A program made the position numbers and the translations under genes. DNA of 64,000 bases. It comes from Staphylococcus pseudoxylosus. Lineage in GTDB: Bacteria > Bacillota > Bacilli > Staphylococcales > Staphylococcaceae. The stretch's first letter is position 1, and each line of letters begins with the position of its first letter. This document shows, piece by piece, positions 30,689 to 39,752 of this stretch. Where the stretch lies: contig NZ_RCVN01000010.1 of NCBI RefSeq assembly GCF_003697915.1, positions 54,702 to 118,701 on the forward strand, given 5' to 3'. The notes below the pieces were generated by a model. It ran no database searches. It was not told where the DNA came from and saw only the letters and a list, made by a program, of their open reading frames with translations.

Positions 30689-33268
30689 ATGAAACGTAAA
30701 TTATTGTACGTCTGTTTGTTTATTATATTAGCAATTATTGGGCATAGTTATGTTATTTATAGATATGTTTATGATGGTGTATTGTTTACTGGTCCTAATG
30801 ATGGGATAGAACAGATGGTGCCAATTCAAATGTACTTGTTTGATAATTGGAGTAAGGGGAATTGGTTCTACGCATCTGATTTCGGTTTAGGGGGAGATTT
30901 TTCCACTGATCTAAGCTACTATTTCTCCACTAACATTATTTTTATATGCAATGTAGTGGCCATTGTAATACTTAAAATCTTTATTCCAATAAACACTTCA
31001 GATGTTTTGTTTTGGACAACAAATGCCCTGATTATATCAATCATTAAATCTGCTATTGCTATGCTAGGAACCTTTATATTTGTGCGTAGTATTTCATTTA
31101 ATCGTAATATGGCTATACTTGGTGCGTTCATTTTTGTTATATCACCGCTTTACTTTAGATTCACAGTATACTGGCCATTTTTCAGCGATATATTTATATG
31201 GCTGCCGCTATTGTTATGGTCCATAGAACATTTCCTCAAAAATGGGAAAATAGGTTGGTTTATACTAATTGTTGCTATTTCACTAATTAATAATTTTTAT
31301 TTTGCATATTATCAATTATTAACTGGTATTTTATACTTATCAATTAGAATCTTACTCAGACATAAAAATGATTTAGTCCCTAGGTTTAAAGCATTTTGGT
31401 CGTTAACTTTAGCATCTTTCATTGCTTTGGGTTGTAGTTTATTTATTTTTTTCCACGCCGTCCAAGGTTTCTTAAACAATAGACGTACACCTTTTGATAG
31501 TAAAGTAGATTGGTTTGAACCTTTTAATCAGAATACAAATGTTTTTTACGATAACTATTTAATTGTCTTATCATTTATTGTTTTACAAGCATTATTATCT
31601 TTCAAATTATATAGGCACTATTATTTTAGATTATTTGCTATATTTACCATTGTATCTATTGGCGCAAGTTTCATTCCATTTATCGATCAAATATTTAATG
31701 GATTTTCTGCACCTCAAAAAAGATGGCATTATCTTATTGCATTGAATGCTGCAGTTTTAATTAGCTTCTACATCAAATATTTTAGAACCATATCAATAAA
31801 AAATTATGTTTTGTCAGCTATAGTTGCATTAAGTTATCTATTTATCAGTGCATGGTATTATAGTGACTTTGTGTCATGGTTGTGGTTTACACCTATCGTA
31901 AGTGTCATTGGCTTTCTGATACTTTTAGTCAATGAGGCGAAATCACGTGTTAAATTAACATATTTATTTATTATTTCTATTATGATTCTTAATTTGCTAA
32001 TTTCTTTTGTCTTTATTCGCAATCAAATTTACTTTGAAGACCATGTTGAACGAGCTAATAAAAGTTATATTAATGCCAGTCTCTTTAACACGCCTCTCCA
32101 ACGACAATTAATATCACAAATGACACATCATAAATCTGAGGATGAACGTATTGATTGGCGTGTTAATGAACAAGATAATACACCTATGTATCAACACTTT
32201 AAAGGCGTGAGTATTTATTCAAGTATTTTTAATCATAATATTTTAGATTACTACTATGATGCGCTGAAGATTAATATGCAAGAAGAATCAGTTAGTAGAT
32301 ATCAATCCACCAATGCACGTCAAAATATTAACAGCTTATTTTCAATCAAATTTTTAATGCTTAAAGATTATCAAAATAATGTGCCAACCTATTTTAAGAA
32401 AATAAAAACTGAAGGACAGTATCAAATTTATGAAAATACATTAAACCTTCCATCTGTTCGTGTCACAAATAATATTTATGATTCAAACTCTATTAATACA
32501 GCTATTGATAGAGAACATGCCATGATCGATGGCGTTGTAGTTAATGGTAAAGGGAAAGAATATACAGATACCACTAAAAATTTATTAAATCAAACTCAAA
32601 TATCGTATCAAAATATAAATAAATTGGCTGGGCAACATATACAACTTCGTAACGATAATAGCCAAATTCAATTGCACATACCAGAACATCTGAGACAGCG
32701 TTTTAATGATTTTTATTTAACTTTAAAAGTCAAACGCGGTTATCCAGACAGCAACTTTACAGTGAATATAAATGACTATGCAAACCATCGATTATTCAAT
32801 AATTCTACATATCGAACAGGCGTAGATACTCAACTTTACAAAGCACAACCAGATGAACATGGCAACATAAATATAAATCTCAGTCCATCTGGAAATTATC
32901 AATTAGATATTAAAAGTTTACACGGTGAAAATTACCAAAAATTAAAATCTGCCCATGGTTCTAAAACTAATATAGGTAGCTATCATGATATTAAAAATGG
33001 TGTCAAAGTTAACTTGTCCCCACATCAAAAAGGAATCGCTTCTATTAATATTCCGTATCGTAATGGCATGACAGCTTATATTGATGGCAAAAAAGTAAAA
33101 CCTTTTAAGGTAAACTATATGATGACAGGCGTTGCTGTAAATAGAGATACTAGTCAAATAATTCTCAAATATCGCCCTAAATATTGGTATACCTTGATCA
33201 TTATTTCCGCCATATTTACATTATCTACAATTACATGGCTAATTCGTAAAAGATTCAAGAGCAATTAA
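30689..33268 (+). CDS. YfhO-family membrane glycosyltransferase, first paralogue
   Basis: An 859-residue polytopic membrane protein of the YfhO (GT-C fold) family. About a dozen hydrophobic helices fill residues 1-450. A large extracellular beta-rich domain follows (about 455-830), then a final helix (about 833-853) and a basic tail. The GPNDGIEQMVPIQMYL segment near 38-53 carries the acidic residue expected in the first extracytoplasmic loop. In B. subtilis and Listeria, YfhO proteins transfer GlcNAc to lipoteichoic acid using a lipid-linked donor made by a CsbB-like enzyme; that role here is inferred. No csbB homologue is in the window. A close paralogue follows. Confidence 0.85.
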   Translation: MKRKLLYVCLFIILAIIGHSYVIYRYVYDGVLFTGPNDGIEQMVPIQMYLFDNWSKGNWFYASDFGLGGDFSTDLSYYFSTNIIFICNVVAIVILKIFIPINTSDVLFWTTNALIISIIKSAIAMLGTFIFVRSISFNRNMAILGAFIFVISPLYFRFTVYWPFFSDIFIWLPLLLWSIEHFLKNGKIGWFILIVAISLINNFYFAYYQLLTGILYLSIRILLRHKNDLVPRFKAFWSLTLASFIALGCSLFIFFHAVQGFLNNRRTPFDSKVDWFEPFNQNTNVFYDNYLIVLSFIVLQALLSFKLYRHYYFRLFAIFTIVSIGASFIPFIDQIFNGFSAPQKRWHYLIALNAAVLISFYIKYFRTISIKNYVLSAIVALSYLFISAWYYSDFVSWLWFTPIVSVIGFLILLVNEAKSRVKLTYLFIISIMILNLLISFVFIRNQIYFEDHVERANKSYINASLFNTPLQRQLISQMTHHKSEDERIDWRVNEQDNTPMYQHFKGVSIYSSIFNHNILDYYYDALKINMQEESVSRYQSTNARQNINSLFSIKFLMLKDYQNNVPTYFKKIKTEGQYQIYENTLNLPSVRVTNNIYDSNSINTAIDREHAMIDGVVVNGKGKEYTDTTKNLLNQTQISYQNINKLAGQHIQLRNDNSQIQLHIPEHLRQRFNDFYLTLKVKRGYPDSNFTVNINDYANHRLFNNSTYRTGVDTQLYKAQPDEHGNININLSPSGNYQLDIKSLHGENYQKLKSAHGSKTNIGSYHDIKNGVKVNLSPHQKGIASINIPYRNGMTAYIDGKKVKPFKVNYMMTGVAVNRDTSQIILKYRPKYWYTLIIISAIFTLSTITWLIRKRFKSN

Positions 33269-33296
33269 ATCACTTTATAAAAGGAGTTTGTCAGAG

Positions 33297-33320
33297 ATGA
33301 GGTATGACCATGTTTCGTAA
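33297..33320 (+). other. Seven-codon mini-ORF overlapping the start of the second yfhO gene
   Basis: ATG AGG TAT GAC CAT GTT TCG TAA, 10 bases after an AAAGGAG site. It ends inside the second yfhO gene and overlaps both of that gene's candidate ATGs. It may be chance, or it may couple translation. Confidence 0.25.
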
Positions 33321-35943
33321 GCTTTGGTCCAATAAAACAACGAGATTATTATGCATCATTACAATGGGTGTTTTCGTAGCACTTCTCACATTCACACCAT
33401 ATATTTATCGCTATCTAACCCATGGCGTTGTATTTAGCGGTTATGGTGACGGTTACAGGCAAATGATGCCTTTTCAAATGTACTTATATGAACATTTTAG
33501 TCAGTTTAAAAGTTCGTACGATCACTCATTTGGCCTTGGGGGCAATTTTGTACAAGATTTATCTTATTACTATTCAACCTCCCCATTTACTTATATAAAT
33601 TTTATATTTGTATGGTTATCGGAAGTGATATTCAATAGTAATCCAAGTCAAATTACGTTTTGGACTAGTAATCAGTTAATCGTTGCCTTTGTTAAAGGCG
33701 TAGCAACTTTTGTTATAACTTTTTACTTCTTTAAATATTTAAAGTTTAAAAATCATTCAATATTTTTAGCTGCATTGCTCTATGGTGCTTCTACAACAGT
33801 TATATACTTTAATTTTACGTGGTCTTACTATGGCGATTTACTAATTTTTCTACCCTTGTCACTATTAGGTATTGAACGTTTTTATAGAGAAAAGAAATTA
33901 GGGCTTTTTATTTTCGCAATTGCATTAACACTTTTTTCAAATTTTTACTTTAGTTATTATGAAGCGATTGTGATATTAGCTTATGTCATTTATCGCTTTA
34001 TATTTCCACATCCAAGAGACATAGTTTCTCGAAAACAGCAGTTGTGGATGATACCTATTGCAGTTATATTGAGCACGTTAATTGGTATTTGGGGGTTCTA
34101 TACTGGGGTATCTTCATTTCTTAATAACGATAGAGTGAGTAATCCACATTTCAGCATAAATCTATTTACTGACTTTGCACGTCAGAAAAACTTTTTTAGC
34201 AATGGCTTTTACATTACAGTATCATTGATTACGATCATCGCTTTATTATCTTTCAAACTTTACAAGCATTATTACTATAGGCTTTTTGCAATTGCAACAT
34301 GGATTATGTTAATAGGTTCGTTAACACCTTATTTCGATAGTATGTTTAATGGTTTTTCAACGCCAGAACGTAGATGGGTTTATATTTTTGCATTAACAAC
34401 ATCAGGATTAATCGCTTTATTTATTCAGCATCTTTCTGAGTTAAATCTAAAATCTTATGTCATCTCTTGTCTACCAGTTTTAATAATTATGGGTATGATG
34501 TCATTTGTAGTGACTGATCAAAAAATCTCCTGGATGGTCGTATGTTTAATACTTATGCTTTTCATAGCATTTACACTGTTTAAAAAATGTTTATTGCAAC
34601 AACGATGGGTTATATTTACCATCCTATGCTTGTTTATTGTGCAGCAAGCCTTTATATTATCTAACAATCATTTTAATAATGTTAAAAACTACGAATCAAC
34701 CGTTTCAGCTATGCACGATGCTAAATATAAAAGTCCTGCATTAACTAAAAAAATAAATGCAATCAACCAGCAACATAGTGACGATCCATTAAATAGAATT
34801 GATTATATGTCGCAATATGGTTTAAATTCACCGATGTTATATCATTTTAATGGCACCGCTTTGTATTCAAGTATATTCGATGGTGATATCTTAAAATATT
34901 ACGATAAAACTTTACAAATCAACATGCACACTGATAAAAATAGTACGTATCGTTTATTATCTAATCGTGCTAATTTAATGGCTTTATGGAATGTACAAGA
35001 TCGTATACGTCGTCCAAATGACTTAAATATTCCATACGGATTTAAACATGAAAGTACTGTTGAGCATTCTAAAGAAGAGTCATTTTTACATTCTACTAAT
35101 CAAATAGCATACCCAAGTGCACACATCACGGATAAAGTTTTTGATTCCAAAGACCTTAAATCACCGTTAGATAGAGAGCAAGCCATGTTACAAGGTGTTG
35201 TATTGAATGATAGTAGCACTTCATCCAATCAAACATTCAAAGCTAATAAAAATTTATTAACTGAAGCGACACCAACATTTAACCATGCGCATAGAAACAA
35301 GGATAATCATTTAGTCGTTTCTAAAGATACTGGCGGCATAAGTTATCATTTACCTAAATCTATTGCTGACAAATATGAAGATATGTATGTTGAGATGGAC
35401 GTGGAGTTACTCTCACCTGATAAAGCACATGATGTCCGTGTTAACGAATACAGCCAACAACGCAATGAATTGACCTATAAGTATAGACGCTTTGTTACAC
35501 CAGTAACTATGCGCGTTAAAGCAAATAAAGACTTAAACATTCAATTATCTAAAGGTGATTACCGATTTAATATCAAAGGAATCTATGGTGAAGATTATCA
35601 AACATTACGTAACGCAACAAAATCCTTAAACCCTGTCAAAGTCTCTCAACAACGTACAGGTTATACAATAACTAAGCACAAAGAAGATGAAGGATACATT
35701 GTACTTCCTATGGCCTATCGTAATGGTATGAAAGCTTATTCAGGCAAACAAGAATTGCCTGTCAAGCAAGGTAACGGTATTATGACGGTGATTCCTACTG
35801 AGAAAGGTCAAGAAACAATCACCTTAAAATATACACCACCACACACCTTACTATTAATCACATTGTCTGTTTTCGGTGTAATTTCTAGCATTGGCTTTTT
35901 ATGGTGGTTAAGAAATAAATCTAAAAATCGTATACGTAGGTAG
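33310..35943 (+). CDS. YfhO-family membrane glycosyltransferase, second paralogue
   Basis: A paralogue of the preceding gene, with the same layout: about 877 residues, roughly twelve N-terminal membrane helices, a large extracellular domain with LDREQAMLQGVVLND matching the LDREQ/IDREHAMIDGVVVNG stretch of the first copy, then a final membrane helix and a basic tail. SGYGDGYRQMMPFQMYLY near 37-54 is the donor-site segment. The ATG at 33310 is 7 bases from GAGG; an ATG two codons upstream is only one base away. Likely role is teichoic acid glycosylation at the outer membrane face. The two paralogues may have different acceptors or sugars; this is inference. Confidence 0.84.
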   Translation: MFRKLWSNKTTRLLCIITMGVFVALLTFTPYIYRYLTHGVVFSGYGDGYRQMMPFQMYLYEHFSQFKSSYDHSFGLGGNFVQDLSYYYSTSPFTYINFIFVWLSEVIFNSNPSQITFWTSNQLIVAFVKGVATFVITFYFFKYLKFKNHSIFLAALLYGASTTVIYFNFTWSYYGDLLIFLPLSLLGIERFYREKKLGLFIFAIALTLFSNFYFSYYEAIVILAYVIYRFIFPHPRDIVSRKQQLWMIPIAVILSTLIGIWGFYTGVSSFLNNDRVSNPHFSINLFTDFARQKNFFSNGFYITVSLITIIALLSFKLYKHYYYRLFAIATWIMLIGSLTPYFDSMFNGFSTPERRWVYIFALTTSGLIALFIQHLSELNLKSYVISCLPVLIIMGMMSFVVTDQKISWMVVCLILMLFIAFTLFKKCLLQQRWVIFTILCLFIVQQAFILSNNHFNNVKNYESTVSAMHDAKYKSPALTKKINAINQQHSDDPLNRIDYMSQYGLNSPMLYHFNGTALYSSIFDGDILKYYDKTLQINMHTDKNSTYRLLSNRANLMALWNVQDRIRRPNDLNIPYGFKHESTVEHSKEESFLHSTNQIAYPSAHITDKVFDSKDLKSPLDREQAMLQGVVLNDSSTSSNQTFKANKNLLTEATPTFNHAHRNKDNHLVVSKDTGGISYHLPKSIADKYEDMYVEMDVELLSPDKAHDVRVNEYSQQRNELTYKYRRFVTPVTMRVKANKDLNIQLSKGDYRFNIKGIYGEDYQTLRNATKSLNPVKVSQQRTGYTITKHKEDEGYIVLPMAYRNGMKAYSGKQELPVKQGNGIMTVIPTEKGQETITLKYTPPHTLLLITLSVFGVISSIGFLWWLRNKSKNRIRR

Positions 35944-35956
35944 AATATATGTTTAA

Positions 35957-35998
35957 ATGTGCCAATACCAAACAAAGATTTATATGGTATTGGCACAT
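35957..35998. terminator. Hairpin downstream of the yfhO pair
   Basis: Perfect 14-bp arms ATGTGCCAATACCA (35957-35970) and TGGTATTGGCACAT (35985-35998), 13 bases after the stop codon. There is no U-run immediately after it on either strand, so it may act as a 3'-end stabiliser as much as a terminator. Confidence 0.6.
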
Positions 35999-36310
35999 CG
36001 ATATTAAAAAAACAATACTGATTTAGTTAGCCATACTAAGTCTACTATGTAGTAACTATCAATGCTAATTACGGTCTATTCACAGATTATATAGGTCCAA
36101 ATGGATGTTTAGTAGTCTAAGTTTTTATTTAAGCGCTACTAACCTTTGTAGAGAGCTCTCAATTTATATACTTCACTTTGGAATCACTAATCATAAGTAA
36201 AATGTTTTGCTCATGATACTTACATCTGATCCCACAAGCTTTAATTAGTTCCCATTAGATAATGAAGTTCGTCCAATGGCTTTGCTTTTTCTTTATCAAT
36301 AAACAAAAAA
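35999..36310. other. Gene-free region between the yfhO pair and rplS
   Basis: The remainder of a 413-base convergent gap. It has mixed composition and no open frame with a ribosome site. It contains no repeat that I recognise, and I see nothing functional apart from the flanking hairpins. Confidence 0.4.
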
Positions 36311-36340
36311 GCGGCCCTCTTTATGAGGACCGCTTTTTTT
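36305..36340. terminator. Bidirectional terminator of rplS
   Basis: GCGGCCCTC (36311-36319) and GAGGACCGC (36325-36333) with a 5-base loop. The single mismatch becomes U-G on the minus strand. A-runs and T-runs flank both sides. Confidence 0.9.
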
Positions 36341-36356
36341 ATGCTGATTATGCTGA

Positions 36357-36707
36357 TTAACGAATTTCTTTAATTCTAGCAGCTTTACCACGTAATTCAC
36401 GTAGGTAGTATAATTTAGCACGACGAACTTTACCACGACGTGGAACTTCGATTTTTTCGATTTTTGGTGTGTGTAATGGGAATGTACGTTCCACACCTAC
36501 ACCTGAAGAAATCTTACGAACAGTGAAAGTTTCTGAAATACCTCCACCACGGCGCTTGATTACTACACCTTCGAATACTTGGATACGTTCACGTGTACCT
36601 TCAATAATACGTACGTGCACTCTTAAAGTGTCACCTGGACGGAATGAAGGTAAGTCTGTGCGTAATTGCGATTGAGTTACTGCTTCGATTAATTTGTGAT
36701 TACTCAT
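36357..36707 (-). CDS. rplS: 50S ribosomal protein L19
   Basis: A 116-residue large-subunit protein located at the subunit interface. The start is [22 protein letters not shown] at 36705-36707, preceded by AAGGAGAG; longer frames run back through the leader and lack this site. The L19 signature [21 protein letters not shown] block near residues 75-92 and the basic C-terminus are present. It follows trmD by about 100 bases that contain a probable L19 leader RNA. Confidence 0.97.
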   Translation of the reverse strand: MSNHKLIEAVTQSQLRTDLPSFRPGDTLRVHVRIIEGTRERIQVFEGVVIKRRGGGISETFTVRKISSGVGVERTFPLHTPKIEKIEVPRRGKVRRAKLYYLRELRGKAARIKEIR

Positions 36708-36711
36708 TATT

Positions 36712-36809
36712 TTTCTCTCCTTCAACCTATGTTCTTGCCTCGACAAAATATAGCAGCGGATCATAGTGATTTTTCGTGTGTCGCACACTTAAAATATGTT
36801 AGCACATCG
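36712..36809 (-). ncRNA. Probable L19 leader (ribosomal protein autoregulatory element)
   Basis: The space between trmD and rplS is where low-GC Gram-positives carry the L19 leader. The minus-strand RNA contains ATCCGCTGCTATA and GTCGAGGCAAGAAC. CGACA can pair with UGUCG across the element, while GUGU-GCG-ACAC forms a competing local hairpin, so two states are possible. The assignment rests on position plus my memory of the family sequence. Confidence 0.55.
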
Positions 36810-37547
36810 TTAGTCTTTTTTCAAATGCTTTTTGTATCTTTCTATAATCTCTTTGTCTTCTTGAGACATCGTATCGAAATTTAAAAGATCTGGTCGCTTC
36901 GTCCAAGTTCTGATAATTTTCTGCTCATGACGCCACTTTTCAATATTTGCATGATTACCTGACAACAATACATCTGGTACACCCATCCCTTTATATTCAC
37001 GTGGTCTCGTATATTGTGGAAATTCTAGTAAACCATCTTGAAATGAATCATCCTCATGTGATTGTTGATTACCTAATACACCAGGCAGTAACCTAACAAT
37101 TGCATCAGTCATTACCATTGCTGGTAGCTCTCCACCAGTTAATACATAATCTCCCATGGAAATCTCATCCGTTACTAAATTTTCACGGATTCTTTCGTCA
37201 TAACCTTCATAATGACCACAAATAAAAACAATATGCTCCGCTTGACTAAGTTCATTAGCAATGGCTTGATTAAACGGACGTCCTTGAGGACACATTAGTA
37301 TCACTCTTGTGTCAGCTGTCTTATTGATACTGTCCATCGCATTAAATATAGGTTCAGGCTTTAATACCATTCCTTGCCCACCACCGAAAGGATAATCATC
37401 TACTTGGTTATGTTTATTTTCTGCAAAATGTCTAAAATCTACAGTATTGACTTGTAACACATCTTTTTCTTGAGCACGCTTCAGAATAGAATGATTTAAC
37501 ACGCCATTAAACATATCTGGAAATAGAGTTAAATAATCAATCTTCAT
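36810..37547 (-). CDS. trmD: tRNA (guanine-N1)-methyltransferase TrmD
   Basis: Methylates G37 next to the anticodon to prevent frameshifting. The product has 245 residues and begins [15 protein letters not shown]. The SAM-binding trefoil knot includes [15 protein letters not shown] near 130-145 and HYEGYDERI near 112-120, and [11 protein letters not shown] is in the C-terminal domain. Its ATG shares one base with the rimM stop (TAATG), indicating translational coupling in the rimM-trmD pair. Confidence 0.97.
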   Translation of the reverse strand: MKIDYLTLFPDMFNGVLNHSILKRAQEKDVLQVNTVDFRHFAENKHNQVDDYPFGGGQGMVLKPEPIFNAMDSINKTADTRVILMCPQGRPFNQAIANELSQAEHIVFICGHYEGYDERIRENLVTDEISMGDYVLTGGELPAMVMTDAIVRLLPGVLGNQQSHEDDSFQDGLLEFPQYTRPREYKGMGVPDVLLSGNHANIEKWRHEQKIIRTWTKRPDLLNFDTMSQEDKEIIERYKKHLKKD

Positions 37548-38053
37548 TAATCTAACAATCCTTCCATTGGTGAGATTTGAATACGTCTACCTTCGACATC
37601 AATTTCTTTAACTACGTCTGCAATATAAGGTATTAAATATTCTTTATCCCCTTTAACAACCCAAACATCATTGGCACCTGTTTCGAAAATTTCTATCACA
37701 CGACCAATTGGAGTATCTTCTTCATCGAAAACCGTACAACCAATAATATCTGAATAATAATATTCATGTTCACCTAATTCAATTTCTTCATGGTCGCGTT
37801 CTTGCACTAATGTTTCACCTTTTAAATGCTCAATATCATTAATATTATTGATTCCTTCAAATGTTAACATATGAAGTCCTTTATGCATTCTATATGATGA
37901 AATTGTAAATGTTAATGATGCTTTGTCTTTACGTTCTATCTCAACGATTTCCCCGGGTTGAAAACGTATATCGATAAAATCTGAATTTGATTTCACCTTA
38001 ATTTCTCCTTTTATGCCATGTGTATTTACAATCTTGCCTACTTCAACTTTCAT
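37547..38053 (-). CDS. rimM: 16S rRNA processing protein RimM
   Basis: Binds S19 and helps mature the 3' domain of the 30S subunit. The 168-residue protein has an N-terminal RimM domain ([16 protein letters not shown]) and a C-terminal PRC-barrel (about 95-168, [11 protein letters not shown] and [14 protein letters not shown]). It overlaps trmD by one base. Two terminator-like hairpins separate it from rpsP upstream, and an extended -10 element suggests it has its own promoter. Confidence 0.96.
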   Translation of the reverse strand: MKVEVGKIVNTHGIKGEIKVKSNSDFIDIRFQPGEIVEIERKDKASLTFTISSYRMHKGLHMLTFEGINNINDIEHLKGETLVQERDHEEIELGEHEYYYSDIIGCTVFDEEDTPIGRVIEIFETGANDVWVVKGDKEYLIPYIADVVKEIDVEGRRIQISPMEGLLD

Positions 38054-38124
38054 ATATGTTCCTCCATAATAATTAGACTATTTCTATTATTTTTAATTAT
38101 GTATCTTCGCTATTTTATTAGCTC

Positions 38125-38133
38125 ATTATAACA
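38125..38133 (-). promoter_or_regulatory. Possible extended -10 promoter of rimM
   Basis: The minus strand has TGTTATAAT about 72 bases upstream of the rimM start. No good -35 box is present, as is usual for extended -10 promoters. Confidence 0.4.
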
Positions 38134-38172
38134 CGTAAGTTCAATCACTGTGACTCATTACATTTAAAAAAT

Positions 38173-38197
38173 AAAGGCTCTATGATATATAGCCTTT
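38173..38197. terminator. Second terminator between rpsP and rimM
   Basis: Arms AAAGGCT (38173-38179) and AGCCTTT (38191-38197) have U-runs on both strands: TTTTTT on plus, and AUUUUUU on minus. Confidence 0.6.
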
Positions 38198-38233
38198 TTT
38201 CATTTTTGTTGAATTATATTGGATATTTCGCAA

Positions 38234-38263
38234 TAAAAAAAGAGCACCTCTCGAGGTACTCTT
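38234..38263 (-). terminator. Intrinsic terminator downstream of rpsP
   Basis: On the minus strand AAGAGUACCUC (38253-38263) pairs with GAGGUGCUCUU (38240-38250) with one U-G and a tight loop, followed by UUUUU. It lies 33 bases after the rpsP stop. Confidence 0.85.
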
Positions 38264-38295
38264 ACAAATATACAGAATGTATATTAGGTTAAAAA

Positions 38296-38562
38296 TTATT
38301 TTTGCTCATCAAATTTTTTCAAGATACCTTCTCTTGATAAAATGTTATGAACTGTATCAGTTGGTTTCGCACCATCTTTTAACCATTTAAGTGCTAATTC
38401 TTCGTCGATTTTAACTTCTGGTGCATTAACATTGTTAGGGTTGTAAGTACCGATTTGTTCGATATTACGACCGTCACGTGGTGCACGAGCATCAGCTGCT
38501 ACGATACGATAGAATGGATTTCTTTTTGAACCTAAACGTGTTAAACGTAATTTAACTGCCAT
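38296..38562 (-). CDS. rpsP: 30S ribosomal protein S16
   Basis: An 88-residue small-subunit protein that starts [32 protein letters not shown], which includes the S16 signature. [10 protein letters not shown] is near the C-terminus. AAAGGAGCG precedes the ATG. In many Firmicutes rpsP lies directly downstream of ffh; here 2.9 kb with a plus-strand operon separates them. It has its own strong predicted promoter and terminator, so it may be transcribed alone. Confidence 0.97.
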   Translation of the reverse strand: MAVKLRLTRLGSKRNPFYRIVAADARAPRDGRNIEQIGTYNPNNVNAPEVKIDEELALKWLKDGAKPTDTVHNILSREGILKKFDEQK

Positions 38563-38611
38563 TTATATTCGCTCCTTTAATTTTCATAGTTTTTATTTTC
38601 TACAAGAAATA

Positions 38612-38640
38612 ATAATAACAGTAATCTTCAACTTTGTAAA
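38612..38640 (-). promoter_or_regulatory. Predicted rpsP promoter
   Basis: Minus strand TTTACA, 17 bases, TATTAT with TGT before the -10. It lies about 50 bases upstream of rpsP and is divergent from the TPP-riboswitch promoter. Confidence 0.65.
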
Positions 38641-38729
38641 GAGTTTCTTCTTTACCAATTTCAATATTCAGCCAATTTCTTTTTTACAGCTCAAAATGAT
38701 ATCATATAAAATCTTAAATTTTCCTAAAC

Positions 38730-38758
38730 TTGACATTATTCACTAAAAAATATACATT
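38730..38758 (+). promoter_or_regulatory. Predicted promoter of the TPP-riboswitch operon
   Basis: TTGACA (perfect), 17 bases, TACATT. Transcription would begin near 38765, about 16 bases before the riboswitch. Confidence 0.65.
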
Positions 38759-38780
38759 GAAATTAAATTAAATAACCAAA

Positions 38781-38864
38781 TGCACTAGGGGTGTTTCTAA
38801 CTGAGATGAGTCTGACTCAAACCCTTTGAACCTGATCTAGTTTAAACTAGCGGAGGAAAGTGTG
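38781..38864 (+). ncRNA. TPP (THI-box) riboswitch
   Basis: The conserved elements occur in order: ACTAGGGGTG, CTGAGATGAG, ACCCTTTGAACCTGATCTAG, and GCGGAGGAAAGTG. A terminal P1 helix is formed by CACT near 38783 and AGTG near 38860. This is the hallmark aptamer for thiamine pyrophosphate. It is followed 60 bases later by a strong terminator, so control is probably transcriptional: high TPP turns the operon off. Confidence 0.95.
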
Positions 38865-38923
38865 AAATCTAGCATATTTCAAAAGCTTGTTGAAGCACTT
38901 TTTATACATATGTTGATATTTCT

Positions 38924-38962
38924 AATACACAACTTTCTTTCTGAAGGGTTGTGTATTTTTTT
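38924..38962 (+). terminator. Riboswitch expression-platform terminator
   Basis: AATACACAAC (38924-38933) pairs perfectly with GTTGTGTATT (38948-38957), followed by TTTTT. It ends 26 bases before the first structural gene. The competing antiterminator is not obvious; GTGT at the 3' side of P1 can pair with ACAC of the terminator arm. Confidence 0.85.
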
Positions 38963-38987
38963 ATTGAAAATTAAGGAGTGTATATCA

Positions 38988-39740
38988 ATGAAAAAAAACG
39001 TCATAGTAACTGGCAGTAGTCGTGGATTAGGCGCAGCTATAGTAAAAACACTAGCTCAGCATGGCCATAACGTTGTCATAAACTATCATAAAAGTGAACA
39101 TGCTGCACAAAAACTTGTTGATGAAATTGGAACTCGACAAGCCATCGCTGTACAAGCAGATGTGACAAAACGAAATGAAATTGACAGATTAGTTGATGAA
39201 GCTACACAATATTTTGGTCAGATAGATGTTGTAATTAATAATGCCCTAGTTGGATTTAAATTTGATCCTGTTGAACAAAAAGCATTTGCAGATCTTACAT
39301 GGGAAGATTACCAGCAACAAATTGATGGCACATTAAAAGCGGCTTTCAATATATGTCAAAGCGTTATACCACAATTCCTTCAAAGACAAAAAGGTAAAAT
39401 CATCTCGATAGGTACGAATTTATTTCAAAATCCTGTTGTCCCTTATCATGAATATACAACAGCTAAAGCTGGATTAATTGGATTTTCACGTAATTTGGCT
39501 GCCGAATTAGGACAATATGGTATCACATCCAACGTAGTATCTGGCGGTTTGTTAAAAACAACCGATGCAAGTGCAACGACATCAACTGAGGTCTTTGATT
39601 TAATTGCGCAAACAACACCTATCAAAAACGTTACCGCACCACAAGATGTAGCTAATATGGTCGCGTATCTCGTATCAGATCAATCTGATGGTATTACAGG
39701 TCAGAACTTTACAGTCGACGGCGGCTTAACAATGAATTAA
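38988..39740 (+). CDS. SDR-family oxidoreductase under TPP-riboswitch control
   Basis: A 250-residue classical short-chain dehydrogenase/reductase, closest in look to FabG-type 3-oxoacyl reductases. The NAD(P) motif TGSSRGLG is at 8-15 and the catalytic YTTAK at 156-160. Two family positions differ: NNAG is NNAL (84-87), and the usual catalytic Ser, 13 residues before the Tyr, is Thr143; fabG in this same window keeps Ser141 and Tyr154. The real start is the ATG at 38988 after AAGGAGTG; a longer frame runs back through the riboswitch terminator. It is the first gene of a two-gene operon. The substrate is unknown; thiamine-related metabolism is inferred from the riboswitch. Confidence 0.9.
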   Translation: MKKNVIVTGSSRGLGAAIVKTLAQHGHNVVINYHKSEHAAQKLVDEIGTRQAIAVQADVTKRNEIDRLVDEATQYFGQIDVVINNALVGFKFDPVEQKAFADLTWEDYQQQIDGTLKAAFNICQSVIPQFLQRQKGKIISIGTNLFQNPVVPYHEYTTAKAGLIGFSRNLAAELGQYGITSNVVSGGLLKTTDASATTSTEVFDLIAQTTPIKNVTAPQDVANMVAYLVSDQSDGITGQNFTVDGGLTMN

Positions 39741-39752
39741 TAAGGAGGAGCG

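Noticed and set aside
38862..38987. N-terminal extension of the SDR through the riboswitch terminator
   Set aside because: The extension begins with GTG in the aptamer's P1, crosses the terminator hairpin, and aligns with no SDR; the ATG at 38988 has AAGGAGTG.
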